A stretch of 64,000 nt of DNA. Origin: Cochliopodium minus. Lineage: Eukaryota > Discosea > Himatismenida > Cochliopodiidae. Position numbers and translations under genes: made by a program. Under the pieces are notes generated by a model. It did no database searches. It saw nothing but the letters and a program-made list of their open reading frames with translations, and was not told the origin of the DNA. Below are positions 46,522-59,200 of this stretch, piece after piece (position 1 is the first letter of the stretch; each line of letters opens with the position of its first letter). The stretch spans positions 36,043 to 100,042 of the forward strand of contig JAMYWO010000130.1 in assembly GCA_024220525.1 (NCBI GenBank), in the 5' to 3' direction.

Positions 46522-48910
46522 TTAATTTTGATGGAGGTTAGTAATAAAAGAAAAAAAATTTTTGGAAGGAGAAATCTTCCCAAGCAAATGAGAATCACCA
46601 TTAGTGACAGAAGTGATGTTGGAAGGGATCCCGAGTAAAGTAGAAAGGCCTAGAATGGCAAAGCCAGCAGCCTCTTTGTTGTCAGAATTGATACCAAATA
46701 GTTTGTCATACTCCCCAATATTCTGTATTGTAATCTCCTTGTTATCTTGTTAAAAAAACAAAGATTATAAGTAGGCAGGAAAAAGTTTTGAAAGAAAAGA
46801 AATATTTGTAAAAAAATTTTTTTTTTTTTTTTAAAGTTACCTAGTAATTCACTCATTCTTTTCATCAGAAAAAGATTTTTGGCTCCACCCCCACTAACAA
46901 ATATTTTTTTGGGAAGAGAAAAAGTCTTGTTGTTAAAAATAAAGTTTTGATAGCTTTCCACAATAGTCTGGGCAGTGAACTCCAAAGCAGTGCGGATGAT
47001 GTCTTCGTCAGGAGAATTGTAGAGAGATTTGGCCTCTTTGTAAAAATTTTCGGAGAATTCCCGTCCATATCTTTCACGTCCTTTTTAAACGAAAAAAAAA
47101 TAATTAAATTTTTATAATTTTTTTTTAATTTATAATTTTTTTTTAATTTATAATTTTTTTTTAATTTATAATTTTTTTTTAAAAAAAGTTTTATGTTTAC
47201 CAGTAGATTTGGGAGGTTGTTTAGAGAAATAATCATCCTTTTTGATTTTTGTGAGAAGAGGTTCGATGATCTTTCCAGTTGAGGCAAGATGACCATTCTC
47301 GTCATAATTTTTGTCATAAATTTTTTTCACGAGCCAATCAATAACCTTTGTCAAAAATAAAAAAAGAAATTAAAAAAAAAGTAAAAAAAAGATTAATTTC
47401 AAAAAAAAAAAAATATAATTAAAAAAAAAATAAAGTAAATAAAATAAAATGGAAATAAATGACAAAATAAAAAATAATAAAATCATTTATTTCGTATAAA
47501 AAAATAGATTACCATGTTCCCCGGTCCATTGTCAAAAGCTAGAATGTTTTCTTTATTAGAATTAGAAGGAGGGAGATACGTACAATTAGAAATGCCTCCT
47601 ATGTTTTGGAGAATGATGGGTTCTTCTTGGCAAAATAAAAATGCGTCACTTTCGAGAATAAAAAAAAAAAATTTAAAAGAAGAAAAAAAAATTTTTTTAC
47701 CAAAAAGGGATCAATGGAGCTCCTTGTCCACCTTTATATTGAAATGAATTTAAAAATATTTTTAATATTTTTATTTAATTTTTACATTTTTTTTTACTTT
47801 TTTATTTTTTATTTTATTTTTTTATTTTTTTACTTTTTTATTTTTTATTTTATTTTTTTATTTTTTTATTTTTTTACCACTTGAAATGTCTTTCATTCTG
47901 AAATCAGAAACAGTGGTGATTCCTGTTCTTTCCGCTATGACACATCCATCTCCAATTTGCAATGTGGAAGCAACACTGTTGCCAGTATTTGGAGGAATAT
48001 GATAAATGGTTTGTCCATCTTAAAAGATTATTAAAAATTGGTTCTGATTTATTTAAATATTTTTTTTTAATTTTTTAAATTATTTATTATTTTTTACATT
48101 TTTTTTAAAATTTTTTTTTTAAAGTTTTTTTTTTATATTTTTTATTGTTTTATTGTTTTATTTTTTTTTCAATATTTTTTTTTTATTTTTTTACGAGAAG
48201 CAATGAAAGAAATTTGAGAGAAATCAATCTTGAATTTTTGAAGGAGATTCATCGTCGCTTTAGCAAAATGCACCCCTATTTCGACATTGAGCTGGCAAAT
48301 CATGCTCACGTTGGATTGGGAGACGTTTATTGCTTCTTCTAATTTCTTTTTCAATTCTCCGTCTATTTGGGTTTCTTCATATCCCTTCACCTTCATTATC
48401 TTATCTGATGAAAATTCCACCAATACTGCATCTATCCCATCCATCTTTGTTATTACAATTTTTGAAACGAAATTTAAAAAACAAATATTGAATTTTTTAT
48501 TTATTGTATTTCAATTGATGGAATGCTAATATCTATTTCATATCCGGAGAAAGTTTATTGAGCAAATTAATTTGATTATATAATTTTGAGATCCAAATTA
48601 TAATTAATATTGATATCTGACTTGTTTCTCTTTGATAAATCAAATTTATCAATTTTTATTAAACATAAGAGTATTTTTATGGAAAAATGATTTTTTTTTT
48701 TACCGATGTTCCTTGTTTATTTGGGATTGATTCAATTTGAATATATATTTTTCATTATTTTACCACTCTTGTTGAAGAAATATTCGATTATGAAGTAAAT
48801 TTGAAAGAATAAAGGACAAATACCATCAATCCAATTGCTAAAATATTATTCTTGAGATTTTTGATCCTATTTCTCAGAAGGATATAGTTTGATTCTTGTA
48901 TATTCTCCAT
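46522..48910 (-). CDS. anmK: Anhydro-N-acetylmuramic acid kinase (10 exons, two of 4 and 8 nt)
   Basis: Exons: 48910-48824, 48767-48764 (4 nt), 48711-48704 (8 nt), 48444-48195, 48018-47878, 47731-47701, 47648-47513, 47345-47201, 47080-46841, 46745-46522 (422 codons). AnmK landmarks, in order: 'GLMSGTSMDGIDAVLVEF', 'HGQTIYHIP', 'TLQIGDGCVIAERTGI', 'VSDFR', 'GGQGAPL', 'QNIGGISNCTYL', 'FDNGPGNMVIDWL' and 'FVSGGGAKNLFLMKRM'. The two microexons AGTG and GAACATCG spell the S-G-T-S of the nucleotide-binding loop. The enzyme phosphorylates anhydro-MurNAc with ring opening, a bacterial cell-wall recycling step. In a bacterivorous protist it could help use peptidoglycan sugars from prey. No signal peptide, so cytosolic. 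An Arg-Leu-Leu-rich N-terminal extension of about 28 residues precedes the family start. Confidence 0.92.
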
Positions 48911-49023
48911 TTTTTTTTTAATTTTTATTTAATATTTATTTTAAATTTATTATTATCAAAAAAATTAAATTGTTGTCCCAAGAAACAAATGTCTATACTT
49001 TAATTTGGAAGAAATTAGTTTAA

Positions 49024-50220
49024 TCAGTTTTTAGGATAAGATTGGATGTATTTAGATTTGAGGTATTGACCATAGTGAATAGGCTCAAACTTGTTGGAAT
49101 TGTTAAAGATCTCCAAGGGTTTAATGATTGAGTTGAAATTGGGCTCGAAGAAAAAAGCAATGGAATATCTTGGTTTCTTGACTCTTATGACTCTATGCAA
49201 TGTTGCTTTTAAGAGTTTGCCTGTCCTTTAAATAGAAAAAAATAAATTGAAAAATTAATGAAAAAAATTTAATTTTAAATGTTAATCAAAAATTTAATTA
49301 CCAATGACCTAGCATGTCCCCTATGTTACATATCAAATAATCCTCAATGGGTGAGGCACTTACCCATCTGTCTTTGATATAAACTTCCAGACCATCTTCC
49401 ATGGAGCTAACGAAAGTGAAAGATCCTGAAAAATTGGTAAAATCCATAAAGATAAATTGAATAATTTATGTTTACCATAGTCTAGATAAAAATAAAAAAT
49501 AAAAACGATTTTTAAAAATAAAATGTTATTTAACAAAAAAATTTAAATGAGAAAAATAAAGACCTGTATGAGATCCAATCCCCATTCCCATATTTTCATC
49601 TCTTTGAGATATTTTTAAAAATAAGTCAAATTCTCTTTTTTTTTTTTTTTTTTTTTTTGTAAAAGTTTTTACTTTTGATAAGTTGTTGGATCGATGTAAG
49701 GATAGAATAGATATCTTATTATCCAAAAAGGATCGTTGTAGTAATTATTGCATTCTTCGTTTTCTTGAAGACCAAGAGCCATGAACAAACATTCGATGAT
49801 CGTTTTTCCCAATCTCAAAGAATTATCGATATATTTCTCTGAAATATCTTTAAATTCTTCCCCAGGAAATCTATTGATTCCATAACTCAATTCATTTCCT
49901 TCTATCCTACCCACTTCTTTGAGAATATCATAACATTCGTGCATATCTTTTAGTCCCTTTGTTATTTCACTTCCCAATTCAGAATAACCCCGATAATCTT
50001 TCATTTGAAATTCATTTTTCACATCAAAGGGCAAATCATAGAATTCCCTGATGATTCTGTTCATATTTTTGACATCACATTTATGGTTTTTGATATAAAA
50101 AAATCCCACTTTAGAAATGGCCTCTTTTAATTCATTTCCAACCCTCAATTTTTCTACATAATCTATATTAGTTCCCAAAATTGAAGATACATCAATGATG
50201 GGTATATTATCCTCTATCAT
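49024..50220 (-). CDS. Isopenicillin-N-synthase-like 2-oxoglutarate/Fe(II) dioxygenase (with a 6-nt exon)
   Basis: Exons 50220-49673, 49601-49564, 49481-49476 (6 nt), 49425-49302, 49225-49024 (306 codons, 305 residues, within the family's usual size). The N terminus 'NIPIIDVSSIL' and 'GFFYIKNHKCD' is typical of the DIOX_N region. The iron ligands are 'GSHTDYGSFT' (H-x-D), 'KATLHRVI' (His), and the 2-oxoglutarate site is 'RYSIAFFF' (R-x-S). The 6-nt exon ACTATG, with one flanking base on each side, encodes the ligand Asp and the following Tyr-Gly. Substrate unknown; relatives act on small molecules such as plant hormones, alkaloids or amino acids. It lies 60 bp downstream of DNA-PKcs on the same strand. 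Confidence 0.88.
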
Positions 50221-50280
50221 TCCAAATATTTTTTATAATTTATTTTATTTTCAAAAATTAAAAAGAAAGAAATTTCTTTC

Positions 50281-53200
50281 TTATAAGAAAGGAGACCAAC
50301 CGATATAACTTCTTCCAAGAATGTTGGGGTCGATAGCTTGATCAATAAGACAGTCAACCTGTTCTTGAACAGTATCACAGATTTCCCTAGATTTGGCCCT
50401 GACGTTGTAGTCTTTGTTTCCGTAGACGATTTGTTCGAGGGACTTGAAGTAAGGTTGACTGGAGTGAACACCTTCTTTGAGTTCTTGAACGGTAATGTAA
50501 GAAGGATTGTAGCGATTGAGTTTCATGGTGGCAATCTTAATCTTCTTTTTGGGAAACCAGACAGAAGGATGATCCGAGGAGTTCTTTTGCTCATGAACCA
50601 AACGACGAGCAAGTTTTTCCCAATCCAAAAGAGGCTCCTTAACAAAGATCTCCATGGTGTTCAACAACAAACTTTGGTTGGCTTGGAGACAGCTGAGGGT
50701 ATGAACCATGTTGTGTTTGAGAGATCCTTCGATGTCGAGAGGAAGAAAGACGTTGGTGATTTGAGGGGTGAGACGAAAAGGGATCAACTCGGGGATAGGA
50801 AGAAATTGGGTGGCAGTGCCGAAAGCGTGACCAAAATCAATTCCGATGATCCCTCCGTTTGTTTCGTCCAAAAGAAAGTTTTCCAAGTGACGATCTCCGA
50901 TACCCAAGATGTAGGAACAAATGTTGAAGACGGAAAGAGAGGATCCAAAACGAGATCTGATGGAGAGGTATGCTTCGTAGGAAATGGCCATGGATTGGAT
51001 ACCCTTTCTGAGGTAGTCACCTTTGAGCGAGGAAAGTTGTTGGTTGACTTTAGAAACGACGTCGGTCCTAGTGGCATGATCGTACATAGCGTAATATGGG
51101 CCAGCTGCAGTGTTCACTCTCTTTCCTGCCTTGCTTGCGAAAGATTCGAGCCAGTTTTGGTGGATTTTGACGGCAGGAAGTTTCAACACGTTCTCTTTTG
51201 TTCCTCTTTCCTTGGAGATTTCTGCTTCTATGATTTGTTTGATAGGCTTGGTGTTGTTGACCCACTCGATCAAACCAACTTGAGTTGTCATTGGAATGAC
51301 CTTGTAGGTTTTCAAGTACAATCTTCTTTTACGGCAAGCAGGATCGTTTTGGATGAGATTGTTCATGATGTTGAAAAGATATTGCACTCTTTGATCGAGA
51401 CGCAGATCCTCTCCTCCTTTCACCAAAAACGCATAGTCTTTTTCATCACTGGCATGCATTTTTACTCTCTTTGGCTTTCTTAGAGATCCCATCACAAGTA
51501 TATCCATGTCAAAGTTGGATACGATAACATGGCTGCTTGGATCTGGTTTGCATGAGTTTTTGTTATTTTGATATTGATCATACTGGCCAGGTATCTCAAT
51601 TTTGTTTGAAGAATGGTTGGTTTCATCAAAGTTGGAGAGCCACATCGAAAACTCGGACAATTTTCTTTTGTCTGTGCCGTGAGGTAGCATGTTTTCTTTC
51701 ATTTTGGTGTTGAGTTTGACGAATATATTGTTGAATTCATTGACATCCATTTTGGTAAGCTTGGATCCATCTTTTCCGAAAGCACCCTCTACTTCTTTGT
51801 TCCATTTCTTTGCGAAATCTCTGTTATAAGAACCAATATCCTTCTGGTTTACATCAAACAAATCTTTCCACACTTCTTGATAAAGCACTTTGATCTTTTG
51901 TGCATCCTTAACTTTAACGAGTTCTCTCATAGAATCCATGGAATCTTTGAATCTATGCTCTGGATGTGTGAGTTTTTGGAGTGAACTAACCATCTCCTCA
52001 ATCACATCGTTCCTAAGAATAGTTTCCAACTTTTTGATTCTTTCAGCCGCAAACTTGTTGTCCTGTAAGCCTTCGCTACTGATCTTGAAAGAGTAGTAAA
52101 TGGATTGTGGGTAAGTGAGTGCTATTTGTTCGAGAATACTCATGACAGATTCTCCTTCAGGTTGGGAAAGAAGAGACATCATTTGAGGGATGAATCTTAC
52201 AAACATCCAACAAGAGATTTGGTTTGTGGAGGACTTGAATGTTTGCCAAATCTCTTCGTGTTTTCCCAACAACTCAAAAATTCTGGGAACTTTCTCGGCA
52301 GCACGGAAAGAATCGAGTTTGATGGCTTCTAGGATTTGTTCTACTATTATTTTTGCATACTTTCCTTTCTTTTTGCTGGATTTCTGTTTGTAAAAGACAC
52401 TGTCGCAAAACTCTGAGAACTTTAGGAAACTTTTGGATGCGGTGTTTGGATTGAAATCATCTTTTGAGATTTTCTTTTCGATGATGTTTTGATGTTGCTG
52501 TTGGTAGGATGTTACGGTGGATTGAAAGAGATGGTAAGATTGATTGAAGAAGTGGCCTGAGAGATCATTGGTTTGCATCTTGGATAAAAACTGGATTTTT
52601 TCGGTGACTGCTTTGAGATTCTCTTGTGAAAACCCTTTAAGTAAGCTCCCAATTTTAAGGGAGATATCAGCAATCAACATGTTGTATTTCTTTTGATTTT
52701 CAGGATAACTTTCGATGAATTCAAATTTTTCTTTGGATTTGACAAACTGGAAGGCTTTTACAAACTTTTCGAGACTATCTTCGCTTTTCTTCGAGAATTT
52801 AGCTTTGAGGCAATAGAGTTTTACCAAAGATACAAAGAAAGAAAACTCAAACTCGTTTTGAGGAGAGCTGATATTCTTTTTTTCTTCGACAGTCTTTTTC
52901 ATGTAGCTTTCGGAGACTTGGAAGTTGTGTTGTTTTCTGCAAGCATCCGCAATAATCTTGTAAATTTGGCACTTGTGGAGAGTAATCATTTGGCTGACTT
53001 GAGGGACAAGAGACTTGTCTTTCTGGGTATTAAACTTTTCCACAATCTTTTCGAGTAATAGCGTTCTGTTGACGATCATATCATCCCATACATTCACGTC
53101 ATCGAGGTAAGGAGACGGAAATCTACCGTGCCAAGTGTCCAGCAATTTTTTGAGAGGATCAGTGGTTTTGAAGTTGTTATCAAGTTTGATGAATCTGATG

Positions 53201-56200
53201 TATTCTTCAATCTCGGAAACAGGCTGCAAGTTTTGAAGTAAGATTTGCTTTCCTTCGACATCCAACTGATGCAAAGAGGACCATTTGTCCAGACTTTGCT
53301 CGTAACATTTGTTTATATAAAACTCTGCTTTGTCGTTATGATTGTAAGCGATAGACATGAAACACAATTGATTTCCGTAATCAGATAAAAGTTGCAAACG
53401 ATTTTGGGGAATCTTTTCATTGTTGTGGAAGAATTCATCGAGCTGTGGCCAGAGATTCTTGATCTTGACATGTGAACAAATGAAATGGGAGAGATAAGGC
53501 TCCTTGAACTGGGGATCCCACAACTTTTGAGGTTCATCTACTTCTACATTGGTGTTATCTGCGAGTTGTTTCCACAATAACAATTTCTTGAAACAGTTGA
53601 GTCTTCCGTTTTCCCATAAGTCGATTTCTTGTTTGGATTGAGATACATCATCATTTTCATCAATCTCTTGGAGTGCTTCCTGATAAATTCTGAGTGCATT
53701 AGCAAAATCACCTTTTAAGATTTTATTGATAAATTTAAATTTTAAAGATAAATAAAACTTTTTATACCTTCAATTTCAAACTCTATTGCATTTTTTGTGT
53801 GTTTCTCCTTTCCCAAGAATTGAGAATACAAACCCAAAATGATATCATCTTGATGGAGAGATTGATAGAGTTTGATTAAGTTGGCCCAAATCTCCTCCAT
53901 TTTCTTGTTGGTGGTGTCGGAAGATGAAAAACTTTTCTTCTTCTTGGAGCTTCTTTCTTTTGTTTTGGATTTGAGTTCTTCAGATAAAATCATCATTTGT
54001 TTTTCGAGCAACATGATCCCACTGTGAAAGTTTTTGCTTTGATAGCTGAGCTTTCCCACGACAGAAGAAGGAATCAAAGCAATAGAATCATCTTCGTAGC
54101 AAATCTTTTGAAGGCATCCGACGAAAGGAGTGTTGAATTTGATGCTGCTGGATAACATCTCGCCGATTTGAGATTTCAATCTTTTCTTGATCATATCCAC
54201 TGTCAAGTTTTTGTTCTCCTCTCTAAATGATCCACCAATAGATATGCTATCATTATCATTCTCTTCGTAATTCAATTGATATTCAGACAAGATCGATTTC
54301 ACCAACATGGTCATCACGATTCTGGAGAGCTCAGGATCTCTCTTGCAAAGCGCTTGAAGGGGCTCAATGATTTCTCTGGGTCTGATTTCCACATCTGGAA
54401 GAGCACCCAATCTGTAAGAACGAAAGATCTTTACTCTTTTGGTGTTTTTTATATCATAGGAGAGCTGTATCATATCTTTTTTTTGTTGAGCCCTTTCAAT
54501 TTGCCAACGAGAGATCCTTGGATTCTTGAAAAATCTTTTCTGTAGAACTTGTTTGTTTTTCTGTCCTGTGTTCTCGAGAGTAGGATTAAAAACCAATGTA
54601 GTGGTAGAAGGCTTGGGGAGTTGGTTGTTGGTGTTGTTTTCGCTGATTTCGTTATCGTTTCTTTTTCTCTTTTTTTCTACTTTCCCAGTTACAACAGCAG
54701 ACACAGAAGTCAAAGCTGGGTTGATGGCGTAACCAGAAGGTCTCATATTTTTGGTGTCAATACCAGAATGGATATCAAATGATCCAAATTCCAAACTGTT
54801 AAGCGTTGGAGACAAAGAGATTTGATTGTCTTGTGATTGAGATGTGTTGGTTTGAGTGAAAGAAGGAACCTGGTAAGTTCCAGAAGTAAGAGCGCCAGTA
54901 AAAATAGGAGTGATTGGAACTGATCTGTCATCAGAGATGTTGTACTCATTGAATTTACACTCTCTTAATGGAGTGAACATAACAGATTCATACTGAGATG
55001 TTTTAGTGGATGTGGCCAAGATCAAATTGGAACTGTAACTCAACCAGTACTCTTCTAATTCTGGACTGTACAATTTTCCAAAGAAGTTTTCGAGCCTTGT
55101 TATGGTTAGTAAAGGAAGATTGGATTCATCGTTCCAAAAAGAATAAAGCAAAGATTCAATCTGGGTGGATGAGTCAGCAAGACCAGACAACAAAAGAAGA
55201 AAGATCCTTTCGAACACGGTTTTGCTCAACAAGTGTTGATCAGAATCTTTTTCAAATTGGATATGTTGTTGATACATCCAAATCAAAAATTTATAGAGTT
55301 GCAATTTGCTTTGTTCATCGAGGACATCAACATTCATATCAATGATGATTGAAGACAAAAACTGAACATTTTCATCGGACAAGAATTCTCTGGTCTCGTA
55401 AACAATTTGAAGCACAACCAACTGGATTTCTGGCTCACTATTTGTCAACAACATTTGGAATTGGGGTTGTAATCTCTTGAATAAATTTTGTACAGTAGAA
55501 GCTCTCAAGAGAATGAGTTTGAGTGCAATAGCTTTGAATTCAGTCAAAAGAGTAGGCAACACATCAAAGATTTGGAGAAAGAAGATGTCCAAGAAAGAAG
55601 GAGCATTGTTGCCGATCTCTTGGAGGCAATGCAATGCCCTGTTGAATTCTCTTCTTGAGAATTGTCCTCTGATTCTTTCAATGACGAGCTGAGAGAAAGA
55701 ATCTTTGCTAAAAATAAGCTCGTTCGAACTGTTTTCTTCATCTCTCAAACTTAAACTGTTTGTGTTCTTTTGTTTTCTGTTTCTTTGGTTGTCTTTTACC
55801 ACAGTCTTTTGGTTTGTAATGGTTGAAAAATAAATACCACAAAACTCAGCAGTGAGGCAGTAGACTTCTTTGTAGTTGTGATTGAGGCAAGTGACAATCG
55901 ACTCGTACAACCTGATGGGAGAAATATCATTATCAACTCGATCATCGTACAATTTCAATCCACATTTTAGAATGACCGAGTAGAGCTTAAGGGCAGTGAT
56001 TCTGGAGAGTTTGGAAGATTTAGTATTTGTATTCAAATTGAGATAATCAAACAAACTCTTTTTGGAGAATTCAAAATGTCCTTTCCATTTTTCGAACAAA
56101 AGTCTGAATATTTGGATGTTGTCCCTCAAAACTTCTCTGTTTGTATAAAGAGAATTGTGGGCCAAATGATCAAAAAACTTTGTGACAACACCCCTCTCTT

Positions 56201-59200
56201 CTCTATCGTTTTCTTTTGGCATACAGTTCCTCCAAGTCAAAAAGAGGATGCAGAGATCCCTTGTGAAATAGTGAATTCCTTTTCCGTATTGAGTGGAAAG
56301 AGACAGTAATAACAAAGGCTTCAACCAATACTTTGAGTATTTCTCGAACAACTTTGGTCTCATCAAAACAACTTTAGAAATGAAGTACTTGATGTTGATG
56401 TGGGTGTCTGATTGCATTATCTTGGTGTGTAACTCCTCCATCCATTTTGGCATCTTTTCTGTCCAAGTGTATCCAAACTTGTCGGCCAAAGTATCAATCA
56501 ATTTCAAAATTGTTTGCATGCAAGGATTTCTGTTGATTGGATCCAATTCAAAGATTTTATCAGATTCTTTCTGAACGTTGGTATCGTTTGTTTTAGCGGG
56601 AGTTTTTGGACTTTCAGGTTCTTGGATGGATTCATTCTCCAAAGATATCTCGACATTGTTGTTTTGATCATCTGCAACATTCAAAAAGTTCTTTTTAGCT
56701 TTTGAGGGAGTCAATGGAACAAAAAAAGGGGACTCGGCAATGTTCTGGCTGAGAGAACTGTCCTCCAAAAACTGAGAAGAAGCAAATCTGGAGTCATACT
56801 TCTCATTTTTTTCTTTATCATTTTCATTTTCATAAATTTCCTTTCTGTTGAGTGTTGTGAACTGTGTTTCAACCTCGAAAGTGTATACTTTGTTAAGATC
56901 GACAATGTTTTCCCACAAAATTTCTCCCTTTTTGGGATTTTCTTTGAAAAAGAAGACAGTAAAAAAGTTTTCTTGTGATTGAGTACACATGACAATAGAT
57001 GCGAGAGCGTTGTAAGCAGAGCTATGATATTTTTGGAGTAGCTCACTGAATTGGCCCAAAACAGTTGGATCGTTATTTTGAACAGGAATCTGGATACTTC
57101 TCGATTTGCAGTTATGTGCCGATTTCATTACTGCGGTGGTTAGTTCGGTACCTTTGTTAACAGAAAGGTTTGGAGAAAGATAAGCTTCATTGATTGGTCC
57201 TTTTATCACAGATGGATCGATCTTTTTGTAAAAAACGCATAGCAAATCAAGATTACAGATCTTTTCAATCAAAATGCTTTTGAATTCGTTCAAGTTTAGA
57301 TCACTCAAAGGTTGTTCGATGAATTCGGATATTTCTTTCACATTTTGTGAAAATATCTCAGCCAACTCTTTGGATGGCAAAAGTTCAGACAAGGGAATGC
57401 TGATTTTGGACATTAAGGTGGATCTCAAATCATCAGGATTAGATTTGTTACAAAATTCATTCCAAATAGATTTCCACATCACTATAGCATTTGGAAGATC
57501 ATGTGAAAGACTGACAACTAGCTTCTTGAGAGATAAATCAATTTCTTGAATATGTGCATGAGTAGTCTCATTCAGAATAGGAAACAAAACTTTCAATAAA
57601 GAAGGGCTTTTACTTTTGACGAGGGAATACAACAATTTGTCGATACTGTTGATGTAGTCGTTAAATAAAGGGGTTCCTTTTGTGATGTGCCCAGAGTTAA
57701 CAGGAAAGTCGTAAACAACAATCTCGTTCACTTTTTCTATCAGAAACTTTTTGTGTTTCTCTTGGATCGAAGAAGATAATAGAATAGGAAATATTTCCAA
57801 TACTTCAACCTTGAAGTGAAGAGGGTTGGTCTTTTGAAGAAGATCATCACATGTTGTCATGATAAAATCTACACCTTGAAGTTTCTCGTGGAGCACATAC
57901 TTTGTGTCCAAAGTGAGAAGCCTATGAATGAACTGGATGATCGGTTGCTTCTGTTCGAGAGATTTGACTTCTCTTGACCAAGTCTTTAGTTTTTGAATGT
58001 ATTTCATGACATTTTTGAGAAAAAATTTGAATTGATCTTCATCTTCGTAGTTAAAGTCATCAATGGAGAGGGTATTGGGCAATGTTTTGGGAATAGAAAT
58101 AGTTTTTTCTCTTTGCTTCTTTCCCATGATCTGCCTATCAATCAAGCTGAACATGATCTTTAAGATGACGGGATTAGATTTCATTTGGAGGATGATGGAG
58201 CGAGAATAGTACTCGAAATTTTTGGAGAAATGCTTTTCGAGCAACTGGCCAAAGATCTGATAAAAAATAGATCCTTTGGTGGATTTATCCTCGATCTTGT
58301 CTTTCTCATCTATCTCATTGTTGCTTACTTTTTCAACTACAGTTTCGTCAGTCAAGAAATTAAAGATGATAGATCCTTCCAAGCCAAGAGAAAAAGAAAG
58401 ATCCAAAATATCTGTCGCAAGAAGAACTTGTATCGGAGAGTAAGTATGTGCTTGGGTAAAAATATTGTTTGCGATGGTGTTTCTGATTTCTTCTTTTGAA
58501 CTTCCAAGTGCTTCTTCAAGAAGACCCAAAGAGTGCAACTGTTTATAACCATTGATCAAGCTGGATCCTTTGTTTACACTAAACTTAAAACTCTTGAGAT
58601 CCAAGTTCAAAAGATCGAAAGTCTTTTCTTTTCTGAGAAGATTAGATAATAATTTTTTAATCTTTGAATCCAATCTATCTTTATCTTTGGAATACTCTTT
58701 TATTGCAGAAAGAACAGATCTGGTGTGTTTTGGTAGAGCCACTTGTATGACACGATCGTTCAAGTTGAATCCAATTTGAGATGGATCGAGGATGGATTGA
58801 TAGATTAAATTGATGAGAGTTTCATCAATGTATTTCTCGAGATATTTCTGAAAGAATTTTGGATGTGTGTCAATCAACATCACAATAAATCTGAAAATTT
58901 TGAGAACTAAAACAGATTTGAGAGAGAACAAAGATTCTTGTTCCAATGGTGTCAAAGAAGGGAACTGATCAATCTTTAAATGAGAAAACTCTTCCAAGAA
59001 ATGGCCAATCATCGAATAAATCTTTGTTGGATCTTTTTTGTTTAGAAAGACAGAAGGATCAAGCAACTTTCTCTTGAAGATCCAATAATAAGAATCCAAT
59101 TTAGTAGTCAAATCTTTGAAAAAATTAGTGATTTGAACAAAAGTATTCCCAAAGATGAGATTAGAAACTGGAGTGGAAGGAGGTTTGTACTTTTTTCTGT

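Noticed and set aside
50338-51483. 380-codon open frame on the + strand
   Set aside because: Antisense shadow of the DNA-PKcs kinase exon.
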